Shown one piece after another: positions 44,557-55,126 of a stretch of DNA of 64,000 nucleotides (within the stretch, counting starts at the first letter, position 1; the number at the start of each line of letters is the position of its first letter). Below the pieces are notes generated by a model. It was given only the letters and a program-made list of their open reading frames with translations, was not told where the DNA came from and made no database searches. Position numbers and translations under genes: made by a program. The stretch is from Astropecten irregularis (lineage: Eukaryota > Echinodermata > Asteroidea > Paxillosida > Astropectinidae): contig OZ020244.1 in the NCBI GenBank assembly GCA_963971285.1, forward strand, positions 34,286,001-34,350,000, in the 5' to 3' direction.

Positions 44557-46963
44557 TGGTCCGGCGAACGTGGCCTTGGGGTCCTCCCTTAATGCTGTGT
44601 GAGTGTATCACTACAGCAGTGCAATTTAATTTTGAATAAGCAGCTTGTGTTTCATTTTTATCTTTTTATTCCATATACTAGTAATTAAAGTTCTTATTTT
44701 CTTTATTCAAGGACGGTGAACTACCCTTATTACAAATCGTTAAAATGGCAGAACTTTCAGAAACTTGCGGGAATATCCTTTTGCCAATCAGAAGATCAAA
44801 CTAGCTCGAAGGTGCCGTTTGTGGATGATGTTTTGCTATAAGTTAGTGCGCCATAATTCTGATGTAATAGTAGTCTTGTCCAAGACGTTGATTATGCGCT
44901 AGTCCCTCCAAACAATTACCCACCCCACGTGAACAAAGTGGACCATTCCACCGCCCTACGAAATATCAACGTCTTGTTGGTTTACTCTGGTGTCACGTGA
45001 CGAAGACTGAGCGTGACCTCTGTGGGTAGAAATTGCATATTCATTGAGGTCAACAACGGGGTGCAATGCGCTGTTTTGGTCAGCGTCCAATCCACGCACG
45101 TGGTATGGCGTGATATACCGTACCGTGTGCATATCACGTAATGACGGTCGTTTGAAACTCAGCCGCAACCGGCGTTATTGCCATGGAGCAATAACAACAG
45201 ATAGCTCCATGGTCATTACCAAAGGCATGGCTTGATTATACTTCGATCAACTGTCATGCGGCACAAAAAGATTCGAGAAATTGTAGGATACTGTGAATAA
45301 GCCGTATTTTACAGCTTTTTGGGTTATCCTCGGGCTTTTGTTATTCGTTATTTATTGTGTATTTTCATGTGTACAGTACTTTTGTTTGTTGCCAAAATAA
45401 ATGAATGAATGAAGGGATGAATGAAATAATTTCACTGAATTATGATACCATGGAGTCTGTTCCCGGGCTCCATGAAGACACGGAATGATTTCGAGGGGCA
45501 CGGTTAGTAAATTTGTTCCATTCCCAAGTTGTCTAAGAGCCTTGTTGTTCTCCGGAAAACTCTCGAATCCCCGACATTTGTGTTGCAAAATCCAAGGCCT
45601 CCAAATTCAATACGATCCGTCAGCAGCCATGGTACGATATCAATGAATAGAAGGCCTACATACGGCACATGTAATTTACAAGTACTGTAAATGCACGTGT
45701 GTATGCGTACTGTATATAATGCTTGCGACGTCGTTGCGGTACTAGACTTCATCCCCATGCAAATTTTCTAAATATATTAATGCAAATAAGGCTACGTCAT
45801 GATGCGCCGACTTCGCGGGGGGTTATTGCCCGGAATTTTCCGGGCAGTTTGGAGTAAATGGACAAGACGGTATTACAGGCTTGTGTGTGTGGCGTAGACG
45901 TTATTTCGGGTCGTTTGTTTTGTTGACACGTACACGTACGTGCGATCTGTTGGCCAGGTACAACTACGTTATACCGTCTTGAACAAGACTAATGTAATAG
46001 GGGATGTTCATACCAACTTGAATACCAGAGCACGTGCACGGTTGGCGTTTCTCGCCGCGCCGCCCAAAGCACCCACTCGACATGCAGCCGCCGCGCGCCG
46101 GCTTCAGTTATTTGCGCATTCCAGTACAAACGGTATAATTATGGGTAGTAATGAACTTTCCACCTTTTTGTTTTAAAAGGGTCGGTTAGCTCAGACACTT
46201 ACGTCGAATATGGTTGAGTCGTGCTTATAATGAATTCTGCTGTAATTGTAAACTCCTTTCGCTGCCGCGTCTAGTAGGCCTATGCCCCCTAAAAGAAGAG
46301 AGCGGTCTTTTCTTCATCTAGAAGCCATGCGACCGACGAAAAGTAAATTTCTGTCATAAACACAAGAAAAGACGCTCAGTTACTGGGTCTAATTTAATCC
46401 ATGGAAAAAGGTTCAACACGGGGCACTTTATCAAAATTCGGCAAAATTATACCAGCATACAGTGTTATGACTTTATGATAATGACCTTTCGTCAATCTCA
46501 TGGCTTGAAGATGAAGGCCGCCCTCTATAATTGAGTTCTCTCACTCAACGCGGCAGTAAGGAAGTTGGCTATCCAGGCGCAACTGGAGTACGTCATGAGT
46601 AATACAGTGTATGACGCACACTCATGAATATCTCACGTTTGCATAGATTTGTTTCAAGTCGGTTATCGCTCTTGTTTGGCTACTTATGTGCGCCCTCTGT
46701 TGTCCGCAGCCGTTCATGCCTAATTCTTTAGTACAGAGATTGGCACGTTAATGGCAAATGAGGGCGCCCAATAACGAGAGATACGGATAACAAGCACAAA
46801 TGTCCGACCTGTGTCAAGTCTATCAATGATTCATGAATAATAAAATATTAATAATGTACTCCACTTGATCCCGCATAGCTTAGCATTTCTCTTGTATATG
46901 CCACGTCTTTTTAAGCAACACTTCGGCGTATGTGTAATTTGCACGTCATTTTCTACTGGCAAA
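44557..46963. other. intergenic; upstream region of SEC13
   Basis: 44.86-45.24 kb has E-box (CACGTG) and palindromic words (GCCATGGAGC..GCTCCATGGT). 45.8-46.1 kb is the most CpG-rich part of the neighbourhood. The last 500 bp before the SEC13 start lack recognised repeats and probably contain its promoter, but no TATA box or initiator could be assigned. Short frames here (for example 45504-45758 on the - strand) have no support. Confidence 0.4.
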
Positions 46964-46966
46964 ATG
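46964..46966 (+). CDS. SEC13: SEC13 exon 1: start codon only
   Basis: The coding part is the ATG itself, directly followed by a GTAAGA donor, with A at -3 (CAAAATGG). Met1 is therefore separated by an intron from Val2. The choice rests on the exact fit of exon 2 to the family's second residue and on phase 0. Confidence 0.85.
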
Positions 46967-49900
46967 GTAAGATTACGAGGAAATTTCTCAAGAATTAGTT
47001 TTCAGAACTAAATCATATGAATCGACTGATTTGTTTGTTCAAAAGTAAGGTAGATCGATGCGTTTTGTAATCTTCAAAATGGTATTAGAAGTTAAAATAA
47101 AATTGCCAACCACCGGTCCGCGGTCGTACTGACTGTAGGCCTACGTGCAAATGCAATGCAGCCAGTGTAGCAGTACCGCGCTCGGCATTGAAACATTTCC
47201 TCTTTCTTGAGTTTGAATTGAATGTGAATCATTGCCAGTGGTCTAGTGAATAGTGAAGTAGGGCCTAGTAATTACTATGTTGGTCCCATTTGTCTTTTTC
47301 TTTCCAGGTTTCCGTCATTAGTACAGTGGATACTGCCCATGAGGACATGATTGTGAGTATTTTTGAAATCCTAGAATTTAGAAATGCTCCGCAAATGTCC
47401 CCAAATGATGACAACATAGACATCGCAAATCAGCTTGAAAATCTCTTCTCCGATTGTCAGGGATGAAATGCAGCCTATTTATTTGTACTCACCATCATTC
47501 CATGTGATGAAGATTGATGTTTTCTGATTGAAAACCGACGACCACGATTGGAAGGCGGCAATTTTGTGTGGCTCTGCTCCACACATTTTTGCCGGCCGCG
47601 TGAATGCGCAGTCACACAAATAGATGAGATTGTTCGATATGACGATATTTATCGATATCGCAATATTTTTTTCATATCGAAAATCATATCGGGCCCCGGA
47701 AAAAATATCGAAATATCGGCAGTATCGCGATATTTATATGCTGGCGCAACTTTATACCAAAAAATCAGAGTAGCTCATGAGCGGACGTACGTGTAAAGCT
47801 TGACACACTTTTTGTGACGACCAAAACAAATAGATTACATGTACTGCAAAATTTGTAGCTGGTTTGGTTGCAATGCTAAAAGCAGACTTACCGCAAAATC
47901 CAACAGTAATCCATGCGGTCCAACAATAATGATTTAAAAATTGAATGAAAAACATTTAATGAAAACAAGCTTTGGGCTTGGTTTTAAACATGCACTGCCA
48001 CCGATAAGCACTTTGTTTAAAATGAACAGATCAAATCTTCAAATTCAACTGTGGCAAATCAATTTAACAAATAAGGGAAGAAACATCTATGATTGAAATC
48101 AATCAAGGAGACAAATAGCCATAGTATTGAAACAAGTAAAAGACATATATGAGGGAATTACAAGAAAATAGACATTATGTCAAAGCTACCAAGTAGCACT
48201 TCATTAAAGTTAGTATCATACTTTGGTAAGAGACCAAAACAGAAATGTTCACAGATTTACGTATAACTTACAGGGTATGAAGATGGTGCTGGTAGAAACA
48301 TACCGTTAAAATGTTTCCGCCTGAAATGGTGTATTTATCCAGAAATTAGTAAAACAACGACCGAAAATCTTTTTGATCTTTTAAAAGATCAAAAATAAAA
48401 GAGAAAAGACTTAAGAAATACTGTGGCCGTTTTTCACGATTTTTTCAAAAAGTGGGCACCGTATGGGACTGAAATTTTCACAGGTGACTGTAACTGTATC
48501 TGTCTTGATATTTTTGCTCATGAATCTGTACTTCTTTGGCAAAAACCAAAGTATGATACTACCTTTAAACTCGTCAAACCAACCCAGATTGCCAATGACT
48601 GCTTAGTACCTGAATCTAATTATGCATATTTTGTATTACATCATAACCTACACAGCATGATGCCCAGATGGACTACTACGGTATCCGTCTAGCCACTTGT
48701 TCCTCAGATCGCTCCGTCAAGATTTTCGATGTCAAAGGAGGGCAGCAGACGTTAGTAGCTGATCTCAGAGGGTAAGGAGGAAGCTCAAGATCGACTGGAT
48801 TCTTCCATGAAAATTTGTTTTCCTGATGTACATCGTGTATAATGTAATAGGCTATAGCGCTGCGCACTTGCGCTAAAAATAGCACCGAACCTCAGACAAA
48901 CATTGCAACCGGCCATATGCAAACTTGTGGTGAGTGGGGGTATGTGTGCGCGTGCATGCATGGTGTGACGTAATTAGTGCGGAATGCTATGGAATGGGTA
49001 TGACAACTTGAACTTAACCTTGTAAAGTAAGCTCCTTCAGACCTGTACATAGAACTTTACACTGACAATGGACAATAATTATGTCCCATAGCTTGCCTGC
49101 TGGCCCAATTTCTTAAAGCTGCTTAGTGTGGAATCTTGTTGGAGCAGTTATTTCCGCTTAGCAAATAATTGAGACGACAACCAGTCGCAAGCAATAGACA
49201 TTGCACAGATTTAATACGGGCGTTTCACACGAGGGCAGCTGCAGGGAGAGGCCGATTTACGCGGTGCATGATGGGAAATTGTTGACATTGGAGATTTTTC
49301 CCCTATACGTTCAACGTTATTGCTAATTTTTGGGTCGTTTTGTGCATTTATTTCACGTGTTATCACAATGGTTTATGTTTGCGAATCTTTCGGATGCATA
49401 GCACACACATCCAAACTGGAAAACATTGAGAAATACCTATGAAAGATATACGGTGGGTTAAATGGCGAAGACGATTGAACGTATAGGGAATTAGCAATAA
49501 CGTTGAACGTATAGGGGAAAAATCTCCAATGTCGACAATTTCCCATCATGCACCGCGTAAATCGGCCTCTCCCTGCTGCCCTCTTGGTGGCTCTCTAAAT
49601 TGTGAAATGCCCGTATTGGTTGGTAACCTTTTGCTTGCTTGAAAAAACCTTTACTGTGTTTCGCAGATGTATGTTCCAATACCGTTTGTTTGTTTGATTG
49701 TAATTTTGCTGATTATTTTTGGTGGGATTTTTCTTTCCTTAGACACGAGGGACCCGTGTGGCAGGTGGCCTGGGCCCACCCTATGTTTGGCAACATCCTA
49801 GCGTCATGTTCCTACGATCGTAAGGTCATTATATGGAAAGAGACCGGCGGCGTGTGGGAAAAGCTGTTTGAACACACCAACCACGATTCATCAGGTGAGG

Positions 49901-52900
49901 AACTAGTATGGCAATGGCTTGTGTTGCTCTGTTTCTGCCATGTGGGACCACAGAGCAATGGTTTTAGAATGAGCAGTGTAGCATGGGTATACAGTGGAAT
50001 GCCAATATAACAAACACCGCTGTACCGCACATTTGGCTATACCGAACATCCTTGACTCCCATTTTTGTGTACAATACACACCGAATACGGATCTTTAATT
50101 CACCATAACGAACAACCACTATGACGGACAATATCTGTGCATCCCACCATGTTCGTTATAGCAGCGTTCCACTGTACATGTATGTAATAATCGCATGAAA
50201 TGCTATATTAAAGGTAATATCATACTTTGGTTTTTGTCAAAGAAGTACAGATTCATGAGCAAAAATATCAAGGAAGATACAGTCACAGTCAACTGTGCAA
50301 ATTTCAGTCCCATATACGGTGCCCACTTTTTGAGAAAATCTGGAAAAACGGCCACAGTATTTCTTAAGTCTTTTCTCTTTAATTTGTGATCTTTTAAAAG
50401 ATCAAAAAGATTTTCGGTCGTTGTTTTACTAATTTCTGGATAAATATACCATTTCAGGCGGAAACATTTTAACGATAGGTTTCTACCAGCACCATCTTCA
50501 TACCCTAAATGTTATATGTAAATCCGTGAACATTGATGTTTTGCTTTCTTACCAAAGTATGATACTACCTTTAATTCTTGACATTCAAAATATGTTGACA
50601 CCTATCTCAAGTGATAGCAGGGTCCGAGTCATTTTGGATTTTTTTTACCTATTGTCCTGTTGTTGTGCAGTGAATTCTGTCCAGTGGGCATCTCAGGAGT
50701 TTGGCCTGGTGCTGGCTTGTGCCTCATCGGACGGTTCCGTGTCTGTACTCACCTACACTGACGGCAAATGGGAATCGCAGAAGATCAAAGATGCACACGC
50801 TGTAAGTACGGATATTCAGAAAGCATAATTAGTTAGCATCAAGGGGAGATGAATCGGTTAATGAATCGGTCTTCATGTCAACAGCGCACTCGCACGCAAT
50901 TGTGAGCATGCGCGCGTTGTTCTGCGCCTGCACTGTTGTGCATGCGTGTGCGCTGTTGACTTGAAGATCGGTTCTCAAAAGTCTCCCATTCCAATATAAA
51001 GCTTGATCCTTCCCTTGACCGTCATTTTGGGTCTATCTCTCCTCCCTTAAAGACTTGTCTTCGGAAATAGTTAGTTCAACTTCTCGATACATCACCATTT
51101 TTTTGTTACCTCTAATAGATCGGTTGCAACGCGGTGAGTTGGGCACCGGCCGTCGAGCCTGGTTCCCTGATTGAGCCCCCTTCCACACAGAAGCTCGTTC
51201 CAGTCAAGAGATTTGTAACGGGAGGCTGCGACAATCTTGTCAAGATCTGGAAGTAAGTTTGAGAGAGAGAGAGAAAGAATCTTCAATCTGAATGTCCATG
51301 ATTTAGTTGACCTCTAAATGTGGCTTCTGTAGTTTTATCAGTGGTTTAAATGAGTAGCAGCTCGAACATGCGTTGAAAGTGTCAGCAATGTCTAGCAGGT
51401 TAGCCTTAATGGATCTTGACCGAGCCTGCAATCTTTGAGGTCTCTGGTTAGAATCCAACCGTGGACACGGTGTGGTTTTTGTTGTCAGTACCTACCTTTT
51501 GGATGTTTTCATGTCTTGCATCCAAAAACTACCTCTTACTGCCTTCCTCGACATTTCCCTGCAAATTCTTGGCTTGGACAGTAATTTATTTTGCTTTTCT
51601 AAGAATCCTTAATAGCCCTGTCGAGAAAAAGTTTAGCCGTTGGGGATTGTCTTTGCACTTTTTCTAAAGGTGTGGGGTGCTGTGGCCTAGTGTCTGGTGT
51701 GTCGAACCCAAAGTCTTGTGGTCAATCTACAGATTTTGGGTTCGAATCCAGCCATGGGTTAATGGTGCTTGCGTCCTTGTGCAAGACGCTTTGTCACATA
51801 TTGCTTCTCTCCACACAGGTGTAAATGGGTACCTGCGAGGGTAGTGATGGCTTTGTGTGCTTGATTAGCCTCTGTGCGCTCTGTGGTTGCCAGTATGGGG
51901 CCGTATGCTCCCCAGGGAGTTGAGATGGTTTCAGGAATGTAAATTATGATGGCCCGATGACCAGGGATGATAATAATGTACAGCGCTTTGGATCTTCTTG
52001 GAAAGGCACTTTATAAATGCCCGTTATTATTATTAAAGCATATTGGATCTGTCCTCCAAATTTTGTTCTTAAGAGAGGAGAATGGTGAATGGCGAGAGGA
52101 ACATAAACTAGAGGCCCACAGCGACTGGATACGGGACGTGGCGTGGGCGCCCTCCATCGGTCTACCACACAGTACGATAGCCAGCTGTTCGCAGGATGGA
52201 CGAGTCATTATCTGGACCAGTGATGAGAGTACTGGTACAGCCTGGACGCCTAAAGTGAGTCGGTAGTCCGTTAGATCTTAAACAGGGAGAGCAAGTACTG
52301 TCATTATTTAGTATTCATTAAAACTGATTACCTTTTGAGACGGAAGTTCCTCATTTCTGAATACCATGTACACATCTCCATTACGTTGTCATTAATCATA
52401 ATCCCCTTTGGCATTTTGTCTGTGAACCCTCCTGGGCCCAATTTCATGGAATCCGTTACGGCCTATTTTTGTGCTTACGGTCACTGCTTTGCTTGAAATC
52501 TATTTCATGGAATCCGTAAGCAAGATTTTTGGTTAGCGAAGAATTTCTACGGTAACAGTGATTATTTTCTGCTAACGCGCTGTCATATGGATTGTGCAGA
52601 AAAACCTTGCTTACCGTTACCAAAAAGAAAACTCTCCCGTGAAATATGCTAACCGTTACCCAAAAAGTCTGCTACCATAAGCGAAGAATTTTGGCTAACG
52701 GTAACGGATTCCATGAAATTGGCCCCTGGATGCACCAATATTCAACTCTCTGCAAGTTTATACATGAGGTAAAATGTCTTTCAAATTGTCACAAAATATA
52801 CGCATAGTTTATTAGGAGTTGTTTATAGTGTATAGTACAGTGGAACGCCACTGTAACTTGGCTTCAAATTTTTGTGTTCTTTAATTTAAATCATTAAAAC

Positions 52901-53908
52901 GAACAACCACTGTAACAGACAATATCTGTGCATCCCGCCATGTAAAGGGTTAATACAAGAATCAAATAATGCTTACTAGTCCACTGACATATTTACTTTT
53001 GATAAAGTTCCTTCTTGAAATGCGAGGTCATTATAACCACACTTTTTGCATAACACAGGCAGTTTTAGTATTACTGCACTTTGCAGCGCCTAATTCTTCT
53101 GTTCTTCATCAATTTGTAGATTTTGAACAAGTTCAGCGATGTGGTGTGGCATGTAAGCTGGTCGGTAACAGGGAACATTCTAGCCGTGTCTGGTGGAGAC
53201 AATAAGGTACGACTACAGACTCACCTCTAGAACTGGCCTGCAAACTCTTGGTGCTGTTTGTCAAATAGTCAGCTGAGAACCAGCCAGAAACAAGTACATG
53301 TTGCATAGGACGTTTAGCTGGTAACCTGCAGTTGCAGAGCAAATTAGAGCTGTAATCTTTGGGTACTGTTTGTCAAATAATCAGTCGAGAACCAGCCAGA
53401 AACAAGGACATATTGCATAGGACTTTTAGCTGGTAACCTGCAGTTGCAGAGCAAAGAGATGTAATCTGTGGGTGCTATTTGTGAAATATTCAGCTGAGAA
53501 CCAGCCAGAAACAAGTACACGTTGCATTGGTCTTTTGGTTGGTAGCCTCTATACCTGGACTGTAATCTCTGGGTGCTGTAAGGCCGAGAACCGGCCAGAA
53601 ACAAGTACAAGTTGCATGGGATTTTTAGCTGGTAACCTGTAGCTGCAGAGCAAAGAGCTTCAGTGCACAGCAAAATATGCATGCTCAGCATATTGTAACA
53701 GTCTACATTGGCAATTTGACAATAAAATGGCTTGAAAATCACACAAACAAAAATTGAAAAAAACATTAACAATGTTTGTCTTCGTCTTGGCTTGTTACAG
53801 GTCAGTCTATGGAAGGAATCTCTGGAGGGACAATGGATCTGCGTCAGTGATGTAGATAAGGGAGAAGGACAAAGCACAGTGCCGACAGACACACAACCCG
53901 AACAGTGA
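46964..53908 (+). CDS. SEC13: SEC13, WD-repeat coat and nucleoporin scaffold (9 exons, 318 aa)
   Basis: Joined from 46964-46966, 47308-47352, 48656-48771, 49743-49894, 50671-50801, 51119-51252, 52074-52254, 53120-53206 and 53801-53908. All introns are GT-AG and all phases agree, giving 318 residues against 322 in the human protein. Sec13 is a six-bladed open beta-propeller that pairs with Sec31 in the COPII cage at ER exit sites. It also pairs with Nup96 in the Y-shaped Nup107-160 complex and belongs to GATOR2. Diagnostic stretches: H-E-D-M-I at the N-terminus, [43 protein letters not shown] and V-V-W-H-V-S-W-S. The C-terminal tail (after I-C-V-S-D-V) is polar and variable, as in the family. 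Introns 2-8 all contain repeat DNA; intron 1 does not. Confidence 0.97.
47308..47352 (+). CDS. SEC13: SEC13 exon 2 (residues 2-16)
   Basis: Acceptor TTTCTTTCCAG, donor GTGAGT, 45 bases, phase 0 to 0. Codes [15 protein letters not shown], the N-terminal strand and D-T-A-H-E motif of blade 1. Confidence 0.95.
47628..47745. repeat. ATATCG-rich palindromic words
   Basis: CGATAT, ATATCG and TATCGATA words fill about 115 bp of SEC13 intron 2, with inverted partners either side of a GGGCCCC centre. Probably the remains of a hairpin element. Confidence 0.5.
48208..48564. repeat. B-family MITE in SEC13 intron 2
   Basis: TTAA at 48204-48207 and 48565-48568; 357 bp, intact ends. It ends 91 bases before exon 3. 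Confidence 0.9.
48656..48771 (+). CDS. SEC13: SEC13 exon 3 (residues 17-54, start of 55)
   Basis: Acceptor CACAG, donor GTAAGG after a split Gly codon. Codes H-D-A-Q-M-D-Y-Y-G through [14 protein letters not shown], the rest of blade 1. Confidence 0.95.
48852..48990. repeat. D-family MITE in SEC13 intron 3
   Basis: Inverted relative to the copy at 38261: starts TATAGCGCTGCGCACTTGCGC, ends TTAGTGCGGAATGCTAT. CAGACAAACATTGCAACCGG inside. Confidence 0.8.
49213..49617. mobile_element. hairpin element in SEC13 intron 3 with THAP-like start in its loop
   Basis: Arms of about 110 bp: AATACGGGCGTTTCACAC .. CGATTTACGCGGTGCATGAT .. CCCCTATACGTTCAACGTTA, repeated in inverse up to GAAATGCCCGTATT. The loop contains a short frame at 49368-49442 on the + strand reading [10 protein letters not shown] then a stop after 24 residues. 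The Met-x-x-x-Cys-x4-Cys start is like the first half of a THAP zinc finger, which occurs in several transposases. This is a resemblance over ten residues only. Confidence 0.7.
49743..49894 (+). CDS. SEC13: SEC13 exon 4 (residues 55-105, start of 106)
   Basis: Acceptor TTTCCTTAG, donor GTGAGG. Completes Gly55 and codes blade 2 (H-E-G-P-V-W .. K-V-I-I-W-K-E), ending with H-D-S-S and a split Val codon. Confidence 0.97.
49992..50174. mobile_element. pogo/Tigger-like MITE, TA-flanked
   Basis: Ends CAGTGGAATGCCAATATAAC and GTTATAGCAGCGTTCCACTG, flanked by TA on both sides. CAGTGGAACnCC..TATAACGAAC ends with TA duplication are typical of pogo-type Tc1/mariner elements. 183 bp, SEC13 intron 4. Confidence 0.8.
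50212..50570. repeat. B-family MITE in SEC13 intron 4
   Basis: TTAA at 50208-50211 and 50571-50574; AGGTAATATCATACTTTGG start, 359 bp. Only 100 bases before exon 5. Confidence 0.9.
50671..50801 (+). CDS. SEC13: SEC13 exon 5 (residues 106-149)
   Basis: Acceptor TTGTTGTGCAG, donor GTAAGT. Codes [22 protein letters not shown] (blade 3) to I-K-D-A-H-A. Confidence 0.97.
50862..50991. repeat. E-family MITE in SEC13 intron 5
   Basis: The right end GGTTCTCAAAAGTCTCCCAT is intact; the left end is scrambled (AATCGGTTAATGAATCGGTC) and lacks the outer bases. Loop with GCATGCGCGCGTTG. Confidence 0.75.
51119..51252 (+). CDS. SEC13: SEC13 exon 6 (residues 150-193, start of 194)
   Basis: Acceptor CCTCTAATAG, donor GTAAGT. 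Codes [12 protein letters not shown] (blade 4) to C-D-N-L-V-K-I-W and two bases of a Lys codon. Confidence 0.97.
51668..52037 (+). mobile_element. tRNA-headed SINE in SEC13 intron 6
   Basis: The head has an A-box-like TGTGGCCTAGTGTCTGG and a B-box GGGTTCGAATCCAG. A body follows with GGTGTAAATGGGTACCTGCG, and then an L2-like tail GGCACTTTATAAATGCCCG plus (TTA)n. A CAGCGCTTTGGATCTTCTTG segment precedes the tail, as in many invertebrate SINEs that borrow a LINE 3' end. The tail ends 36 bases before exon 7. Confidence 0.8.
52074..52254 (+). CDS. SEC13: SEC13 exon 7 (residues 194-254)
   Basis: Acceptor TTGTTCTTAAG, donor GTGAGT. Codes [18 protein letters not shown] (blade 5) to V-I-I-W-T-S-D. Only 36 bases separate its start from the tail of a SINE. 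Confidence 0.97.
52435..52725. repeat. G-type MITE in SEC13 intron 7, CTG duplication
   Basis: GGCCCAATTTCATGGAATCC at the left and GGATTCCATGAAATTGGCCC at the right, with CTG on both sides (52432-52434, 52726-52728). GGTAACGG / CCGTTACC words fill the inside. The same element starts at 63477. Confidence 0.85.
52836..52946. mobile_element. pogo-like MITE, right end lost, SEC13 intron 7
   Basis: CAGTGGAACGCCACTGTAAC at the left, and CGAACAACCACTGTAACAGA and CAATATCTGTGCATCCCGCC shared with 49992-50174. The right terminal repeat is missing. Confidence 0.7.
53120..53206 (+). CDS. SEC13: SEC13 exon 8 (residues 255-283)
   Basis: Acceptor AATTTGTAG, donor GTACGA. Codes [14 protein letters not shown] (blade 6) to V-S-G-G-D-N-K. 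Confidence 0.97.
53236..53665. repeat. tandem repeat of about 110 bp in SEC13 intron 8
   Basis: Four imperfect copies, marked by GAGAACCAGCCAGAAACAAG at about 53275, 53390, 53495 and (as CCGGCC) 53588, each with TAGCTGGTAACCTG. The 190-codon minus-strand frame across it is a repeat effect. Confidence 0.8.
53801..53908 (+). CDS. SEC13: SEC13 exon 9 (residues 284-318 and stop)
   Basis: Acceptor CTTGTTACAG. Codes [18 protein letters not shown] then a polar tail ending Q-P-E-Q and TGA. Confidence 0.97.
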   Translation, partial: VSLWKESLEGQWICVSDVDKGEGQSTVPTDTQPEQ

Positions 53909-54700
53909 AAACCCATGCAAGCCCGGGATCGATTTCACGAAGCCCTACGATCGATCGTAGCTTGAAGGGTAACCCATCGTAGTGGGCCTATCCTACGTAG
54001 GGCTGCAATGCATCGATAAGTTCTAAGATTGATATTAAGTTAATACGATGAGTTTGGTGAAATCGACCACTGGTCTCACTGTATTATTATGCATAACATT
54101 CTATGACTGGGATACACCTCAAGTGGGTTGGGTTGATAGGGATCACACTTGTATTGTCCTTGTTCAAGTAATAGCAAGGATGACAGGGAAACATGGATTC
54201 ATAAGCTTGATATTAAAAACGCTTAGCAGATTTGAAGCTGTCCAAACAAGTAAACTTACCACGTTATTAAACATGAAGGCCGGCTGTCCGATAGATTCTG
54301 GCCGTCTTTTTCATCATCTTCCTATAGTCCATTTATGCAAATGATTGGAGCAGTGTAGGACTTGTGCATATGATCTTTTTTGTTTTCTGTGTCGTTTTTT
54401 TGTGGTTGTATTTTTGACATATTAATTTTGTTTTTATTGTGGGGGGGGGGAGAAAGAAAGAATGTAAATTCTGAGACAAGTGTTCATGCTGGTAGGATAA
54501 AAAAGGAAGGATATAGTGGTATATGTGCACGCTCTTTTAAAAGGAAACTCCTCGTCAAATTATTTGGGCGAAGTAGAAGTTTACTACTGGAGTTTCATTG
54601 CCATAATATTTTTTGGGGGGACACTTGCCAAATTACTTGATAGAAATGTGTCCGTGTTTGTTTGTCGCATTATGAAGAATAAAAAAATTGTATATATTAA
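53909..54700 (+). other. SEC13: SEC13 3' UTR with poly(A) signal
   Basis: AATAAA at 54678-54683 is followed by a T/GT-rich stretch (about 54710-54765), a reasonable cleavage context. That gives a 3' UTR of about 790 bases. An H-family MITE starts 17 bases after the stop codon. No other AATAAA was noticed in between. Confidence 0.5.
53926..54069. repeat. H-family MITE in the SEC13 3' UTR
   Basis: GGATCGATTTCACGAAGCCC at the left and TTGGTGAAATCGACCA at the right; TACGATCGATCGTA and CTACGTAGGGCTGCAATGCAT inside. CTG follows the right end, CCG precedes the left. Confidence 0.8.
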
Positions 54701-54769
54701 ATTGCAAGTTTCTTTCGTGTTATTGAATGCGATACTCTGTGTGTTGTTTATACAAGTTTCCCTTTTTAA

Positions 54770-55126
54770 AGGGCATGTTCAACGTTGGTAACAAACCAAA
54801 TCAAATATGTTCACAGATTTACATATAACTTTCAGGGTATGAAACATAGGTGCTGGTAGAAACATAACAATATTGCCGTCTGAAATGGTGTATTTATCCA
54901 GAAAGAATAAAACCAAACCCCAAAAACATTTTTGATCTCAGTGTAAGATCAAAAATTTTTCTTTAATTATGTCTTATAAGAAAAATTGAGTCGTGTTTTT
55001 GCTATTTTCTCGGGACTCTGATGTCAAATTGAGCTCAAATTTTCACAGGCTTATCATTTCATGTACATGCAGGATTAGACAAAGTGAGTGCTGTTCTGTC
55101 ACCTTTAACAACGTTGTGCACGCCCT
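54770..55126. repeat. C-family MITE, TTAA-flanked
   Basis: TTAA at 54766-54769 and 55127-55130. Ends AGGGCATGTTCAACGTTGG and CAACGTTGTGCACGCCCT. The body has CAGATTTACATATAACTTTC as in B and TGAGCTCAAATTTTCACAGG as in C. Confidence 0.8.

Noticed and set aside
45352-45758. Coding region suggested by two overlapping minus-strand frames
   Set aside because: No acceptor/donor arrangement joins them and no motif was recognised; probably chance in the SEC13 upstream region.
53344-53916. 190-codon minus-strand frame
   Set aside because: It overlaps SEC13 exon 9 antisense and the 110-bp tandem repeat of intron 8; no start or splice context of its own.
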